Below, piece after piece: positions 51,200 through 64,000 of a DNA stretch of 64,000 bases (position 1 is its first letter; each line of letters opens with the position of its first letter). The notes under the pieces are model-generated. The model saw nothing but the letters and a program-made list of their open reading frames with translations. It was not told the DNA's origin and did not search any database. Position numbers and translations under genes: made by a program. This DNA is from Strigops habroptila (lineage: Eukaryota; Chordata; Aves; Psittaciformes; Psittacidae), in the NCBI RefSeq assembly GCF_004027225.2, contig NC_044302.2, positions 34,053,449 to 34,117,448 on the forward strand. The letters run 5' to 3'.

Positions 51200-54100
51200 A
51201 AAATGATGAAAATCTTTAACTTTATTTAAGTATAATTGTACGGACACGTGTATATACAAATACAGATTTTATGGGGCGGGGATTTTCGGTGGTTTTTGTT
51301 GGGGTTTTTGTTCTGTTTTGTTTTGTTTTTTAACATTTTCTTTTAAGTTCATATAATGTAAGCATTTCAAAACCAGCACTCAATGAATAAGTGCAAAGAA
51401 ACTGCAAAGCAGGGCAGTACAAGCACAGGACCACACTGAGCTGGACTTTCATACCCAGATGCATACACAATGAGTGCCTTCAATGGGGTGTCAAGAGTAA
51501 GCATGGAAAGCAGATTTCGCAGACTCATGGGTAACCTCCAACATGCCAGCATCTATTAAACTGTACAGACAATGGCAGCAAGCCTATTGTAGGGAGATTT
51601 GTCTCACATCTGAGAAGCTCGAGGGCAAATGCATGGGAAAAACTCAGTGATGCCAGACCAGAAACAGATCTGCCCATTCATAGCTCCAAATTAAAAAAGG
51701 AGTAGGGTGGGAGAGGAGGAAAGGCAGGAAGAGGGAAGAGAAGTGTGGAGAGTTGTACATTGAAACTGGTGATTACAAAATCCAAGCATAATGAAAGGAG
51801 GAGAAGAGTTAACACTCTAAGCCTCTGAAAGTGACTAAACCATTGCTCTCACAAAGCAATGGATTAAGTTCAATTTTGAGGGCTAGGGATGGGAATCAAC
51901 AGGTACAAATACAACCATTTTCCTTCCACAATTGTATAGGAGAGGAAACAATCTACTTCATCTACTCTGAGTACCTCCCAAATTTGTTTCTAGTTCTTTT
52001 GGAACCAAGTACATACATACATCGCACATGACACTGGCAAGTTCCTTTCTGGAAAAAAATATTCATAGAAACAAAACCAGAAAGAAAACAGAAGGGAAAA
52101 AAAAAGCAAACAACCCAACAGAAAAGAAAAAAGAAACAAACAAATAAAACAACAGAAGAGTTTCTATATCCCCAAAGCCTTTTTGAAACAAACATGATAC
52201 AAAAGAACAAAAAATAACACAGAAACCATAGGGCTCCAACATCAGACCTTTAAACACTGAGGACAAAACATTGATCATCAAGTCATGTTGTTCCAGGTCT
52301 TGACATTGTGAAGTCTTGCAACAGATGAATGATTTTCAAAGATGAGTCCTGTATGCTGCAGTGTCATGGCCGCTTGTCTCTCAGTTCTCAGCCATGATCA
52401 CACTTGATGCTTCAAAGCTCTGTCTTGTAATTAACGCATGATTTTAATATCCTGAAAGTCTATTGTTCTCACTTACAAAAGACATAAGAATCAAATTAAT
52501 ACTTTATTATCAAACACTATGTACAACAGAGGTTACTAATAATACAGAATTTAAAGAACATAGCTTAAAGTTTTACTTGTCTTTCCTTCGCCATCCAAGT
52601 AAGTACAGTACAAAACAATATTCTAAACTAACACAAAATGTTATCTTGTCTATTAAAGGATACACAGTATCCACTAAACTGACTGATTCCTATTTTCCCT
52701 GCTTCACACTGCAATGTCCTTGGCAGCCAGGAGTACAAGTCTTGGAGATAAGCAAGCCACCTAGGCTGAGGGAGAATCAGTCCCTCAGACTTGAACCGGG
52801 GCAGATAAAGCGGAAAGGAACAGAAATCTCCATTAATTTGCACCAACATCTGCATTTAAATCATCCAGAGATATGAAATGCAACACAAAGCCCATCAGTG
52901 TTTATGTACTTGGTATGACTGGGATTGCCTGATGCCACCGAGTACCAAACTGCCAGTGTCTGATATGCTCCCAGCCACACCATATCAGACAGCACAGGGA
53001 TCTGCCTTGCATCACTAGCAGTGTTCCTCACCTACCTTACAGGGTTCTGTGATAAAACAAAGGAATGATTTTCACCAGGAGCAACACTAGTGACAATTCT
53101 TTGCTGTAGATAAACATATGTCTTGAACTCTGACATCCTTCAGAGACAAAGAATGAAAAATAAAGTCACCATTTCTACATTAAATTGGCACTACTGGTAT
53201 GAGCGCCTGCAATAGCTATGAATAATTTTAATATGGTTACCTATAATGTGATATTATCTGTACTCTGGTTAATAAGCCATTTGATAAGGTGCATTTTGAT
53301 TAAGTTTACCTCATCCAAAGCTTTTTAATTCCTACCTACAAGAAATATTAGTGTGTGTACCATGCACATCCACATTAAAGAAAGAAAAGTACCAGACAGA
53401 TAGCCTGTAATGAGATGATGACTTCCCCCATTGTTTAGACTGCATATCTTATTGTGTGCACCTCATACTAGAAGAAATTTCCTGTATTCCTCCTATAAGC
53501 ACAGGCCCTACACTAATGTTATACGATATCAGGCAAGCCCAGATCATAGTTTAGCATGCACAAACCTCCCTTTACTTCTTAAATTTATTTCCCCCTTTCC
53601 TCCTTTTTTGGATAGTGGGATGCTTCAACTTCTGAAACGCTTTTCTTCATTAAAAAGAAAAAAGCACATAAAAAGCTGTCAATTAATGGTATTACTCAAT
53701 TTTGTTACAGCAGACTTCAGAATTAAACATAGAAAACTCTTATTTTGCTTGACCCCGGTCCATGTTTTGTTTCTCATTTAACATAATTATCACAGTTTTT
53801 GTTAGAAAAGCTTTGTTTCAGTCTTGGTCTGATATTTCCCTGATTATGCTTAGCAGTCCAAATTTCATGGCAGCCTAGCAAAAACATATCCCAAGGCTCG
53901 CACTTCCTGGCAAATGACTTTTTAAAGTTCTACGTTAGCCAAGGCTCAGATTCCTTAAACAGGGTCACTCCTAATTCCATCAAGAAAGACAGTCCTATTT
54001 CCTAATTGCATCAAGGGTTACCACTTCTCTCACATGTTTAAATAGGACAAGCATATATACTTACTCTCAGCATAAAGTATATCTAAATAATGTATATTCT

Positions 54101-55330
54101 ATTCTAGTGGATTTTTAAAAAAATATTTTGTTAAGTCTTTGGGAGCCCATCTAGTTTATCTCTGGCTGATAAACACGTTTCCTCTACTCTTCGAACTGTG
54201 CTGAAAGGGGAAAAGATAAAAAATCAACACTTGAATTCATAGTCCACACTTTTTTCCCCCCACCAAACAATGCTACTACTGTCCTGGCTTCTTCTACATG
54301 TGGTCGGTTCCCATGATTGAGGAACTTGCAGGAGAGACAGATCAAGAGCACACTGGAGATCCTGTGTCACAAACATGTTTCCTCAGGCCACTTATGTCCT
54401 CTCTTAGCATGTATTGACACCCAGAGCAGCATCCAAGGCTATCAGCTACGAAGTCAGTGCTGGGGAAGGTCACTTTATTCTCAAAAGTGCCTCTGCATTT
54501 CAAGAAAAAAATTGTAGCACCACGGTGATTTGTTTTAAAATAAAATAATCCGGTGTGCAATATCCCCTTAAAACGAAATAACAGAGGCACTCACACCCCC
54601 AGTGAAGTTTTCTAAATCCGACCTTGCCTGCTGTGTGCTAACATTCCTAAATATGAACCTCTTCCTCTCAACAAAGACAGCATTTCTACTCATGAGCACA
54701 AATTCTACTGTCAAAGATGTTTCAAGACAGTCCTACAAGAAACATGGTTTTTCCCTTTCAGAACCCTGTTCATTTAGAAACTCCTGGAGGAAATGGTGTT
54801 ATATTATATCTATTCTTAATATTTCCCCTCCAGTCCTGACATGGTGACATGACGCCTTGCATGATCATCTTACAATGCTGAACGAGAAGGCATAAATATT
54901 GTATCAGAGAGAAAAACTCTCTTAGGCTTTAACACATTTTCGTTATCCTTCACTGACTGCATCTGCCACTGTTCTTCCTTGTCCACATACAGATGACACA
55001 GTGAGCTAACAGAGGTGACTTCTTAAAGGAGAATGCAGAGGAAAATAAGAATCACTAGTGTCACTATTATAGTTTGGCATTTTCATTTGGAGTCCTTTTA
55101 TTTATATGGAGGGGTTAAGAAAGTCAAGGGTAGGTAGGGGTGGGTGTTGAAGCTAGTTATCCCCTTCAAATTTTTGCTGAGTTCAGGCTAAAGGGAGAAG
55201 AAAAGGGAAAAATAACAATTTGACATCTGCAAAAACAATAAAGTCCCTTTTGTGGGATGACAAGTTAGGTGGATCTTTGATGTTCCAAGACCCTGGTATT
55301 TTCTGCAACAGGTTGCTGGAGCATACTGTG
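51200..55330 (-). other. EFNA5 3' untranslated region (inferred extent)
   Basis: Begins directly after the EFNA5 stop codon (TAG, 55,331-55,333) and is drawn to the AATAAA at 51,221. The resulting 4.1 kb agrees with the long 3' UTR (about 4 kb) known for mammalian EFNA5. Alternative AATAAA signals on the minus strand lie at 55,097-55,102 and 52,503-52,508 and could give shorter isoforms. A long C/T-rich stretch in the transcript corresponds to the purine tract near 51,695-51,765. No splice junction or coding frame is supported; a 137-codon plus-strand frame at 52,463-52,876 is antisense noise. The 3' end is inferred, not proven. Confidence 0.6.
51221..51226 (-). terminator. Candidate distal EFNA5 polyadenylation signal AATAAA
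   Basis: The plus strand reads TTTATT here, giving AATAAA in the transcript, followed by GTTAAAGATTTTCATC. A GU/U-rich element (GGCTGTGTTTTTGTTC) lies 35-55 nt further downstream, at about 51,165-51,188. Hexamer plus GU-rich element is the expected layout of a metazoan poly(A) site, with cleavage near 51,200. Confidence 0.6.
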
Positions 55331-55452
55331 CTATAATATCAAAAGCATTGCCAGGAGGAACAATAGAGTTGCCAAAAGCCGGCTGGGTATCCTTGGTGTC
55401 TGTGCCGCATTCTCACCACGGGATGGCTCGGCTGACTCATGTACGGTATCAT
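55331..55452 (-). CDS. EFNA5: Ephrin-A5, last coding exon (exon 5)
   Basis: This is the coding part of the final exon of ephrin-A5, a GPI-anchored ligand of EphA receptors that guides axons and cell contacts by repulsive signalling. It encodes residues 189-228: DDTVHESAEPSRGENAAQTP, then RIPSRL and a hydrophobic tail ending LLIL before TAG (55,331-55,333). Asn203, in GENAAQ, is the known GPI attachment site of the family. The tail after it is the signal removed by the transamidase. The acceptor reads TTTGAACAG on the minus strand, and the phase-1 junction completes the Asp codon begun by exon 4. The 39 codons plus split Asp match the family length exactly. The sequence is nearly identical to mammalian ephrin-A5, with substitutions only in the cleaved hydrophobic tail as I remember it. 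Exons 1 and 2 lie outside the window to the right. Confidence 0.97.
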
Positions 55453-58400
55453 CTGTTCAAACAGAAAGCATACATTCCAATGAGATTTTGCATCCTTAAT
55501 AAACTCTCACTGAGCCGACAACTGTAAGTAGATTTCAGTGCCTTTATGAAATAGGGCAATGAACCTTGTGCTGTCATTGACTTTCACAAGCGTGTAATAC
55601 CTCATTATGTAACCAACTCGGGGCCAAGTCCTGCATTTCTTACTGGCAAAACTCCCACTGAAGTCCACAGCAGCAGAAAGTAAGTCTGATTTCAGCACAT
55701 TAAGGAATGAATGATTCCTCTTCTAACAAAACACTGTAGCTCTAGGTTTGGATGGCTTATTAGATAGCAACGTCAATAGGGAGGCAGCTAAATAAAAACA
55801 CCTAATTTTCAAAAGGCTTTGAAGAAGAGCTGCACGTGCTCAGAATTAATTTCACAGTTAATCCCCTTACTGAGTTACAGATTTTGGCTCCTGAATTTGA
55901 AATGACAGTCTGTAAACCCAGGCATATATTCCACTTCCACGCATGAAATTTCCACTGAAGTGTACCACATCTGGGGATGTACACGGGGTATAAGATCAGT
56001 CTCCCTTTCTTGAAAGAGAATTTTAAAGGCTAACACATGATAATCTCCAATTTTCTAGAACACATACTCAATCTGGGAAACCTTGCAGGTAACAGACTAC
56101 CTTTTATGGTACAAAAAACCCCCCAGATTTACATATACACTGCTAAAACTAATGGGAAAAAGAACCAGCTGAGTTAGGTAAACATGCTTATACATTAGTG
56201 GCAGAAGAGAACACAGTAGCGAATACTAAATTTATGATACCAAATAAAGTTCTGTTTAGTTTTTTGTAAACCAAAGATGAGCCTTAAAGTCACAGCTTGT
56301 AACATAAATGTAGGTAGGTGAAGTAAAATTCAACTTCAGTGTTGTTATAGGTCTGGTATTTTCCTCTGCAAAGTTTTCCATATCCATAGCTATCTAATTT
56401 GGCTATTTTAAAAGTAATCTGTCTGAGGCTTGCCATAAAAGCTCATCTCTGGATTTGTATTTTCTTAGTACCAAATGAATTAAATAGGCTAAACCTTTTT
56501 AGGAAGTATGAAGTGGCCTCAAAATTTATTCTTAAGTTATTTTAGAGTGCCTAAGTTTCCAGAAAAGTTAATAGTATCTATCTCACTACTTAGTGTAATA
56601 AGCTCCCCCATTTTGTGAGATATGTTGACATATCTATGATGTATCTGTCTCATAGCTCCTGTCTCAACAAATTGCACTGCCAGCATGATCCTGGGTGAGA
56701 GCTGTGCAAGTCCAATTAAAGGCAGGAGTCAGGACAGTGGGATCACCATGCTGCTTTGGCGTGGAGCCTTCCACGTTACCTCACTTTAGCTAGAAACAAG
56801 ATCCCTTCTTTCATAACCTTGACACCTAGCACAAAAGCAGGTAGAGCACTTCTTAGCATAATTTAGGTTAATAGGCTCTTCAGACCCAGTTCAGTTGCAC
56901 AGAAAGATGCATAGTAATCTGGATTAGCAATTTATAACTTTTTTTTTTCCCAGTCCTAACTGATGCTTCAATCACGTCAAGCTTACCAACAGGTCTTCAG
57001 GGCTGCTCAAGGCAAAAGTATGAAAAGCAAGCACTGATTACCTGCAAATATGTTCACATTTGTAAGAAAGGGACATCATCAGATGACAGACCCACAGATG
57101 ACAGTGGGAAAGGCTGGCTGGAACGACTTTGGTTACAGCTTTTCACCATGTATGGCAGGGAGACCTTACCAGGCATTTCAGCCCTGAACAAGGCCCTTTC
57201 AGTGAATGCTGGCCTCTGAAATGTTCCAGTTCCAGTGGTTGTGAGTACCAAAAGCTGTCTCGCATTTCACTTCTAAGTTACATTTCTGTACTTTGGTGAC
57301 AGTGCAACGAGAGTACAGCATTTCACAAAAGCAGGTCCTAATTAAATCATACTCTAAGAAGTTACAGGGAAAAAATATCCCTATTCTATGGGGAAAAAAT
57401 ATCCCTATTGTACCTGTTAACTCTTCTTTCATATATATAGAGTCAGCTGTTCCCGATTTGGAAACATTTACTCACTGCTGATGAACTAAAACTCCAGAGG
57501 AGAATGATGTGCACTACCTTCCACCTCTTGCATCACCAACAGAATTGCAAATGAGTCTGAATTTGCAATGTTGAATGTCAACAGTTTTGTCCTAATTACA
57601 TCCATGAGTCAGCACTAAAACACAATAGCGCAAAACTAGTGCAGAGCAGTAATAAATTCTCATTCGCTTTGACTATCAGATACTGTCATGACTGGAACAC
57701 TGGCTACTGCTAAAAAAAAATCAACAAAAAAGCCCTAAACTAAAAAGATTACTTCTTTTACACGAAAAATATGGAGATCTTCTATGGTGCCATTTTTATA
57801 AAGCCATTCTTCGCAGAGGAATTAATTTTCATGTGACATTAATGGGTTCCTTCCGTTAAACCATCTGGGTTTTCTGTCAGCGCAGTCCCAAGGTTTCTGC
57901 ACTCGTATGTTAGAGCACATGGTTAATCTGTGATTCTCAAAATAACTTCACAAATACAATTTTCCTTGGAGGTACAGAGTTATAACACTGCACAATGTTT
58001 AATGCTTGGGGAAAAGGTTTTGCTTTATTTTTAACACTGAAGGCAAGTGGTGAAGAGCACAAAATTTGTGCTTAAAATTTGGAAGGTCACCACTGAAGAC
58101 TAGGAATGCCAGCAGAAATTAGAAAAAACTGTTTCAATTACCATGAATTTTCCTGATCACATAGCTTTACATCATCTGCTTCAGGTATAAATTTTCCATA
58201 TATGCACAGCTGCAACTTTTGTTTAGGGACTTTTTATTTTTATTATTAAGGATGAAGAGAGGGGGAGGACAGGAATAGGCCAATTACTTTTACCTCTTCT
58301 GAAACAAGTGTAATCTCTATAGATCATTTTCCTACAAGTTTCTGAACTGACCAATGTAATTACAAGTGTTCAAAAATTACACAAATGGTGATTTTTAAAA

Positions 58401-60442
58401 GAAAAGTGACAGCAAGTAATCTGCTGAACATGACCCTCTTGCCTCCCCGTTCTTCTGTCTACTGTGGAAGAAGACAGTGGCAGGCTAGGGGAGAGCACAG
58501 AAGCAGAAGATGCATGTCAGAGGCAGGTAAATTAGTACATGACACAGATCACATGCAACAAGATCCACCAAGGTAGTGGCAAGTCTAACAGCCTAATAAC
58601 AGAAAAGTGTGACAGCAGTTGGCAAATCTAGGAATGACTGATTATCTAATGGTGACTGGTCCAAATAATAATGCAAATATATACTGATGTCAAGAGTGGA
58701 AACGTTCTGCTACCAAAACTTCTCATTAAATCTATTCTTTCCCACCGATAACAAAACCAGTATTTCTTCTCAGACTGCAAGATGCTCTCTGTATGGTTTT
58801 TGTTCACTGGTTTGCCTGCTGCTTTCTAACAACATGCTTTTGTGATGGTGCTAGTTAGGTATAGACATTCAATGGGAAGTGAGCAGCGCTGCTGTAAGAA
58901 AAATGTTTAACAAGTTCACTAAAATCAGGCATATAGTACTCAGATGATCTCTTTTGCAAACCAGTAGCAGGCGAAATGCACATTAGTTTGCCCAAGTTCA
59001 CCAAATCACAAAATGTAAAGAAGTGAATTGAATTTCTAGATTCATAGGTTACCTAGAGGTAGGGAAAAATTATCTTAATGCTTTCTGTAGAAGAATGCTG
59101 TTAATAAGTGTACAAATATATCTTAATGTAAATGTACTCTCCTTGCATCTAACTTTGTTTAGAGAACATCTTTGATTCTAAAACCTGAAATTTTTAGGAG
59201 AGTTCCAAAAATTCTCTTAAAAAGAAAATAGTAAAATCTATTGTGTACCCATAGGTAAATCATTCGAACTGGATGACTTGTGGAAGCACTATTTATACTT
59301 CTGTATAAATAACAACTTTTAGCTAAAGAAACTGCAAATAACAAAGAGAAAAAAAAAGAAAAAAAAAGTATGTTGCTTCACACCAAAAAGGAAGTCTCTT
59401 TCAAATAGCATAGGAAAGGGAAAAAAACCGAGATACTAAATGGCATGTGTGCAATTCTTTTCTGGTATATTTTTGGGGTTTTTTAACTGTGTACATTAAT
59501 TATTGAGGCTTGACTACAACATGTGAGTAATGTGTAGGTATATATAAAATGAACAGGTAATACCACTATTGTAAATACTCTTCCTACATATCCACCTAAT
59601 TTTACCGTCATGAGCCATCCCACTGAACCTGGTGGGATTACTCACACCCCTAGAATTAAAAATGTTTCTGTGATAAACCTGAGCTATACAAACAATACAC
59701 ACGCACTTTCCACACAGAAACATATCAGTTTGTGATGGTGGAGGTTAATGTAAATTTGCTTTAGGCTACTGAAGGGCTTTATCATAGCAAGTATTATTCT
59801 TATTCCTAAGGCAGTGTTTTGCAAAAAATGACAGAAAAGCCCCCCAAAACTTAAATTTGTTTCAATAAAAACAGTATAGGAATTTATAGATATCAGAGTG
59901 TGTGTGTGTTTGTGTGCATACATGTGTGTAAAAAATTATACATTGCCTAACCAAATATACATACAAATATATATAATTTTAAAGGACTAGTTGCTTACTT
60001 ACACACTAACTCAGTCAGATGCATACCTGTGTCATACAAGCAGTGGTTCTGTTTTTCTTAAAGTCTTTTGAAAGCACATAATAAATGAAGTTGTGCCCAT
60101 TGACTGTTTCTAAAACTTTGGGCTCAGTTAGTAAACAGAGTTTTGTCAGTGAGCTGGGGTTTCGGCTTGAATGGGCCAGTGACTTCAGGATACTGGAAAA
60201 AAATTTTACACTGGCACACACATTTTATTAAACACGTCACCCAAAAAACAAATAAAGCAACATTTTTCTCCCCTGTGTTAAACAATGATACAGGAAAGCA
60301 TAAGTGATATTAGCACTGCTAGAAATGTGCAAAAGCAGAGCAGTTGTACCATGGAAAGCATGCAGAGAGAAGAGGAGAAAAAGTATTGAAGCACCAGAGG
60401 GATACACACATTTGTTAAAAGAGATTCTCTAAGCATACTAAC
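55453..60442 (-). other. EFNA5 intron 4
   Basis: A 4,990-bp intron between the cassette exon and the last exon, with GT donor at the exon 4 edge (AGCAG|GTTAG) and CAG acceptor. It contains a 24-bp-period tandem duplication at 57,367-57,409 and an imperfect GT microsatellite at about 59,896-59,928. No other gene or transposon is recognised. Confidence 0.85.
57367..57409. repeat. Two-copy tandem duplication in EFNA5 intron 4
   Basis: GGGAAAAAATATCCCTATT occurs exactly at 57,367-57,385 and 57,391-57,409, a 24-bp period. Each copy carries a GGGA...TCCC partial palindrome. Confidence 0.9.
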
Positions 60443-60523
60443 CTGCTGGTTCTAATGAATTTTCTACTTTGTCGTTAACATCGAAAACACGATCATGAAC
60501 ACCTATAGTTTTCATACAGCTGT
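60443..60523 (-). CDS. EFNA5: Ephrin-A5, exon 4 (81-nt cassette)
   Basis: Encodes the stalk between the receptor-binding domain and the GPI signal, residues 162-189: (N)SCMKTIGVHDRVFDVNDKV, then ENSLEPA and the first base of Asp189. The exon is 81 nt, bounded by TTATAG| and |GTTAG on the minus strand, with phase-1 introns on both sides. Skipping it removes exactly 27 residues and keeps frame. The shorter ephrin-A5 isoform known in mammals lacks this same segment, so the cassette appears conserved in birds. Splicing itself cannot be seen from DNA. The sequence agrees with mammalian ephrin-A5 at essentially every residue I can recall. Confidence 0.97.
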
Positions 60524-60914
60524 CTATAACAAAAATAGAGATAACAGCCAAATATGTTAGTGAGACACCCTTAAACTCCCCACTTTCCTTCTTTCCTCTC
60601 TTTTGTCTCTCTATTTAGTCTATATAGTTAAGCATATTTATATTTTAAAGTCTGTGGCACTTGTCCAAATGCCAGTATAGCCTTCCATTTGCACAACAGT
60701 TTAAGAAACAACAAGTTAGCAACTGCCATATAATTAAAACAAAACTTTATGAAAAATGATAAGAAAATACGATGAAAATCATAGCACAAATGTTGCTGTA
60801 CAGAACAGATACACAAGATTGAACAGTAAAATAAGATTTACTGCTGTTTACTAGACCACACAATAAAGCATGTGCTACAAAGCCACCCTCAGAAGCTTAA
60901 CCTTAAGAACTTAC
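60524..60914 (-). other. EFNA5 intron 3
   Basis: A 391-bp intron with donor A|GTAAGTT and acceptor GTTATAG|ACAG on the minus strand. Its shortness beside the 5-kb intron 4 keeps exons 3 and 4 close together. It contains a purine-rich tract on the transcript strand near 60,585-60,612. Confidence 0.9.
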
Positions 60915-60980
60915 TTGCTGGTCGCACAAAGACCTTAAGTTTTAGACAGGATCGCCTTCCATTATCTGGGATCGCAGAAG
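60915..60980 (-). CDS. EFNA5: Ephrin-A5, exon 3
   Basis: Encodes the last strand of the ephrin receptor-binding domain, residues 141-161 plus split codons: [20 protein letters not shown], then Ala. The Cys is residue 151, which in ephrin-A5 pairs with Cys90 to hold the Greek-key fold. The exon is 66 nt. On the minus strand it is preceded by a strong pyrimidine tract (TTTCCTTCTTCCCTGTTTACAG) and followed by the consensus donor GTAAG. Phase-1 junctions complete a Ser codon from exon 2 and an Asn codon with exon 4. Mammalian ephrin-A5 has Thr where Ala161 stands here, as far as I recall. Exon 2, carrying most of the receptor-binding domain, is not in the window. Confidence 0.97.
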
Positions 60981-63900
60981 CTGTAAACAGGGAAGAAGGA
61001 AAGACAAATAGAAAAGAGAGTGAAAATTAAAATCATTTTTTGTGCTAAAATAAAATATCCTTTATCTCCCCTTTACCTGAAGGCCTGGACACATTTCAGA
61101 CTCTGATGGTAAGGGCTTCAAGTGCACAAAGTATTTTGATTATGCAAAAGCAGGGAAAGAACTGCAGATTTTATTCTAGTCCCTTTTTTGATTATTTTAC
61201 ATGGAAGAAGAGAAGCACATGGTATTTTCAATGTTTCATTATCTCCTTTCACCTTTCCACACCTTTTTCTCAAGAGGTTGTTTAATATGGTTTCTGCTGT
61301 AATGCAGGTGTCTGCTCTGAAAAATTACACTTCAAAATAATTAAGATGACTTAGAGAAAAGCTAGTCTTGAAACATTAGGCCATGGGCTTCAGCAATCCA
61401 AAAAGAGATGAAAAAACAAAGGGACACTGAAGGTGACAATGCTAAAAATAGAACTACGTATATACGTATATACTACAAAAGTAGACATATACACCATTAA
61501 ATTATACAGGAAAATCACCTGTATATATAAAAATATGCTCCAATACATGTGCCTTTGTTGAGAAGAGACCTACATTGCTTCAGTCAAAACGTGATTCCCT
61601 GTGTTCTATAACTAACAAACCAAAACCAGCTTATTCCTTCTTTCTGTCCTACCTTGTAATTTCCCATCGAAATTTTTTCATTTTAAGAGTAGTTACTGAA
61701 AAAGAGTAAGTGGAAACATGATGTCTAATGAAAAGATCATACACATAAGACTACTGTCCACACCCCAGGAACACATGCCGCTGTGAAAACTTCCTTTCTA
61801 GAACTATGCTTGCCTCAAAAGACATGATTATAGGGAAATTCGCCTGCCTGTCACCACAGACTGGATTCCCTAGTGTGTTATCTGCCAGTCTGAACACACT
61901 GGTAACTTTCACCAATGTCTGCAATTTTGAAATTGTACATTTGCTTGCAGTTCAACATGTACGCTGGCATCCAAGCAGCTTGACTCAGGCATACAGATTT
62001 TCACTTCTGAAAAACTATTCACATCCATGTTTTTTTTACCCTTGAAAAAACCCTCAAAAGCTATAGCTGAAAATGTTGCCTGCGGCATTGCAAATTAATT
62101 TTTTTTCATTGCATAGTCTTACCCATAATTAAAAACCCTATGTATTAAGGCAGAATAAGCTGCCTTTTGCAGCAAATGGCAACTATTGGAGACTATCCTG
62201 ATTTACAAAAGACGATTGGGCTGGCAAGATGCTAGTTTGTTCTATTTATCACTGTTTCATCCATTTTTTCTTAATTCTGTCCAGTTTGTGACAAATAACT
62301 TAAATGTTTTTTACAGAGACATGAATCTCATTGTCTTCATGTTAATCTTACACTTGAAGGGCTCCTTAACCAGCTAGAAATAAATTCTCTTTGTCTTTGA
62401 TGATGTGCTTCCAAGATAGACATCAGCTTTTTCCTAGAATAACTTACTGAGAAGAACTAGAAAATTCAGTACAAACACAAAGAAGGAGCAAAGTAAAGAG
62501 TCCAGTACAGCTAATGCTGTGGGTCTGCACCTGTTGGAAAGTGCTTGAAAAATTGTTTCCCTCTTTTAATCAAAAGACGAAAGTGTGTAGAAATGGTGTT
62601 TCCCCTTCACAATGACAAGCAGTTAAGAAGTGTTAACAGCTGGCTTTGCTATAGGTTCTCACTAAACCAAAATCAGAAAAACTCTCTTTACTGACATTTA
62701 CAGTAACTGGTGTGTTATTTAGGGCACAATATTTGCACTCTGAGGTTATATTCAGGAAATTGTGTCCTTTCTGTGCCCTTGATTGAATATATGCAATTGG
62801 CTAAATACTTTGCTCAGACTAAACAGACAGTTGTAGATCTCGAAAGATAAGAATTCTATAGTCATTACCACATTACTAGCATAAAGGTGGAAATAACATT
62901 TCCAACATTAGCCAAAATAGAGTCCCTACAACAATTTTATCACTAACAGATTCTTCTGTTCAGAAATTATTTTAGAAGTGCATCATGAAACACACTTATT
63001 TAAAAGGAAGTTTTAGCTTTGATGCTTACATGCTGTTGTTAATGTCCCTAAGATAAGCATGCTTTGCTCACTGCTGTATGTTAGAATACTCTGTTAGACA
63101 GTGACTAACAAGGATACCACTGACTAGCTAGGATAGCTAGGAGCTAATAATATTCTGTCTGGAAAACCAGAAAATTAATGTTCTGTACATTTAAGTTTAT
63201 ATGTGTACATAATATTTGCACACACTAAAGAGCAAACACCGCTAGTGACTGGCCATGGTAAATGCTCCATCCCTGGCAATGTTCAAGGCCAGGCTGGACA
63301 GAGTCTTGGGTGACATGGTCTAATGTGAGGCATCCCTGCTCATGGCAGGGGAGTTGGAACTAGATGATCTAAAGGTCCTTTCCAACCCAAACCGTTCTAT
63401 GATTCTATGGTTTTTGGAATGAAAATATTAAAATCCGTTCCCTGCTTAAACCTTTTTCCACCAGTCCTCTGGTTTGCAGCTATAGACTATACCAGGAACT
63501 ACAGTCCTACTGCAACCATAGCAGTTGCATTTAAATCATCATCCCAGAAACTGACAATTTTAGCAATAAGTGTGAAAAGGTGTTTTTTGACTTTCCAGGG
63601 AAATTATGTATGGTCAATGTTTGCAATAAACCCAGAAAGATTCCTCTTTAATACTTTTTTTACTCCTTCAGAAAGAATAATAATGAATTAAAAAAATAAA
63701 TGATCAAGTGACATCATATTGTTCTGCTACCTCTGCCTCAACAACCAAGACTGAGGCTGATGTAGGAATACACTGCAATCTCTTCGGCCTTCCTGAAGAA
63801 ATTAATATCTATTTGCTAAGATTCATGACTGCAATCAATTGTTTTTTTCTTCCTTTCTCCTTCTCCCTCTCTCCCTTTCTTCTTTTCATCTTAAAAGAAA

Positions 63901-64000
63901 AAACAAAGACCAACTGCAGTTTTTGTCTTAAGATCAGATATATTACCCACAGGGAAGAGTCAGGAAACGCAGGAGATTGCTGCTCTTTTTTATCTGGGAT
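60981..64000 (-). other. EFNA5 intron 2 (partial)
   Basis: I find no reading frame on the minus strand that could be exon 2 (no WNSSNP- or FCPHYED-like motif), so the intron extends past the window edge. It contains one CR1 fragment (63,266-63,410), an alternating TATACGTATATAC patch near 61,458-61,472 and a 50-nt pyrimidine tract at about 63,840-63,890. Confidence 0.8.
63266..63410 (+). mobile_element. CR1 LINE 3' fragment in EFNA5 intron 2
   Basis: CTCCATCCCTGGCAATGTTC, AAGGCCAGGCTGGACAGAG, GTTGGAACTAGATGATCTAA, CCTTTCCAACCCAAACCGTT and CTATGATTCTATGG form the last roughly 145 bp of an avian CR1, sense on the plus strand and therefore antisense to EFNA5. Confidence 0.95.

Overview
The window is vertebrate nuclear DNA and almost certainly from a bird. 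It carries truncated CR1 LINEs ending in the avian 3' tail (ATTCTATGATTCTATG), ERVL-like retroviral remnants of avian type, A+T-rich intergenic sequence, and three spliced exons of one recognisable gene. That gene is EFNA5 (ephrin-A5). EFNA5 is Z-linked in chicken, so the window is probably Z-linked; this is an inference from knowledge, not read from the sequence.

Layout. Positions 1 to about 51,200 hold no protein-coding gene that I can support. They look like the gene desert that lies downstream of EFNA5 in other amniotes. Within it are CR1 fragments (about 4.04, 10.24-10.93, 11.25, 20.55-21.08 and 50.98-51.13 kb), an old L2/MIR-type fragment (18.47-18.60 kb), a 5'-truncated LTR (34.19-34.76 kb), a G/T-rich quadruplex-prone block (34.9-35.15 kb) and several microsatellites. 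The main accessory object is a 5.63 kb defective endogenous retrovirus at 37,992-43,620. It has a Lys-type primer binding site and broken gag, protease, reverse transcriptase and RNase H regions. Integrase and env are absent.

Positions 51,200-64,000 are the 3' end of EFNA5 on the minus strand. From right to left they hold part of intron 2, exon 3 (60,915-60,980), intron 3, the 81-nt cassette exon 4 (60,443-60,523), intron 4 (about 5.0 kb), the last coding segment of exon 5 (55,331-55,452), and a roughly 4.1 kb 3' UTR ending at an AATAAA near 51,221. Together these exons encode the end of the receptor-binding domain, the stalk and the GPI-anchor signal.

The most unusual observation is the architecture of the retrovirus. 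Its two outer ends are about 66-bp inverted copies of one LTR terminus, not direct repeats, and the unit is flanked by an exact 5-bp duplication (GCAGT). This suggests it may have integrated in that rearranged form. I found no CRISPR array, rRNA or tRNA gene and no bacterial-type operon.
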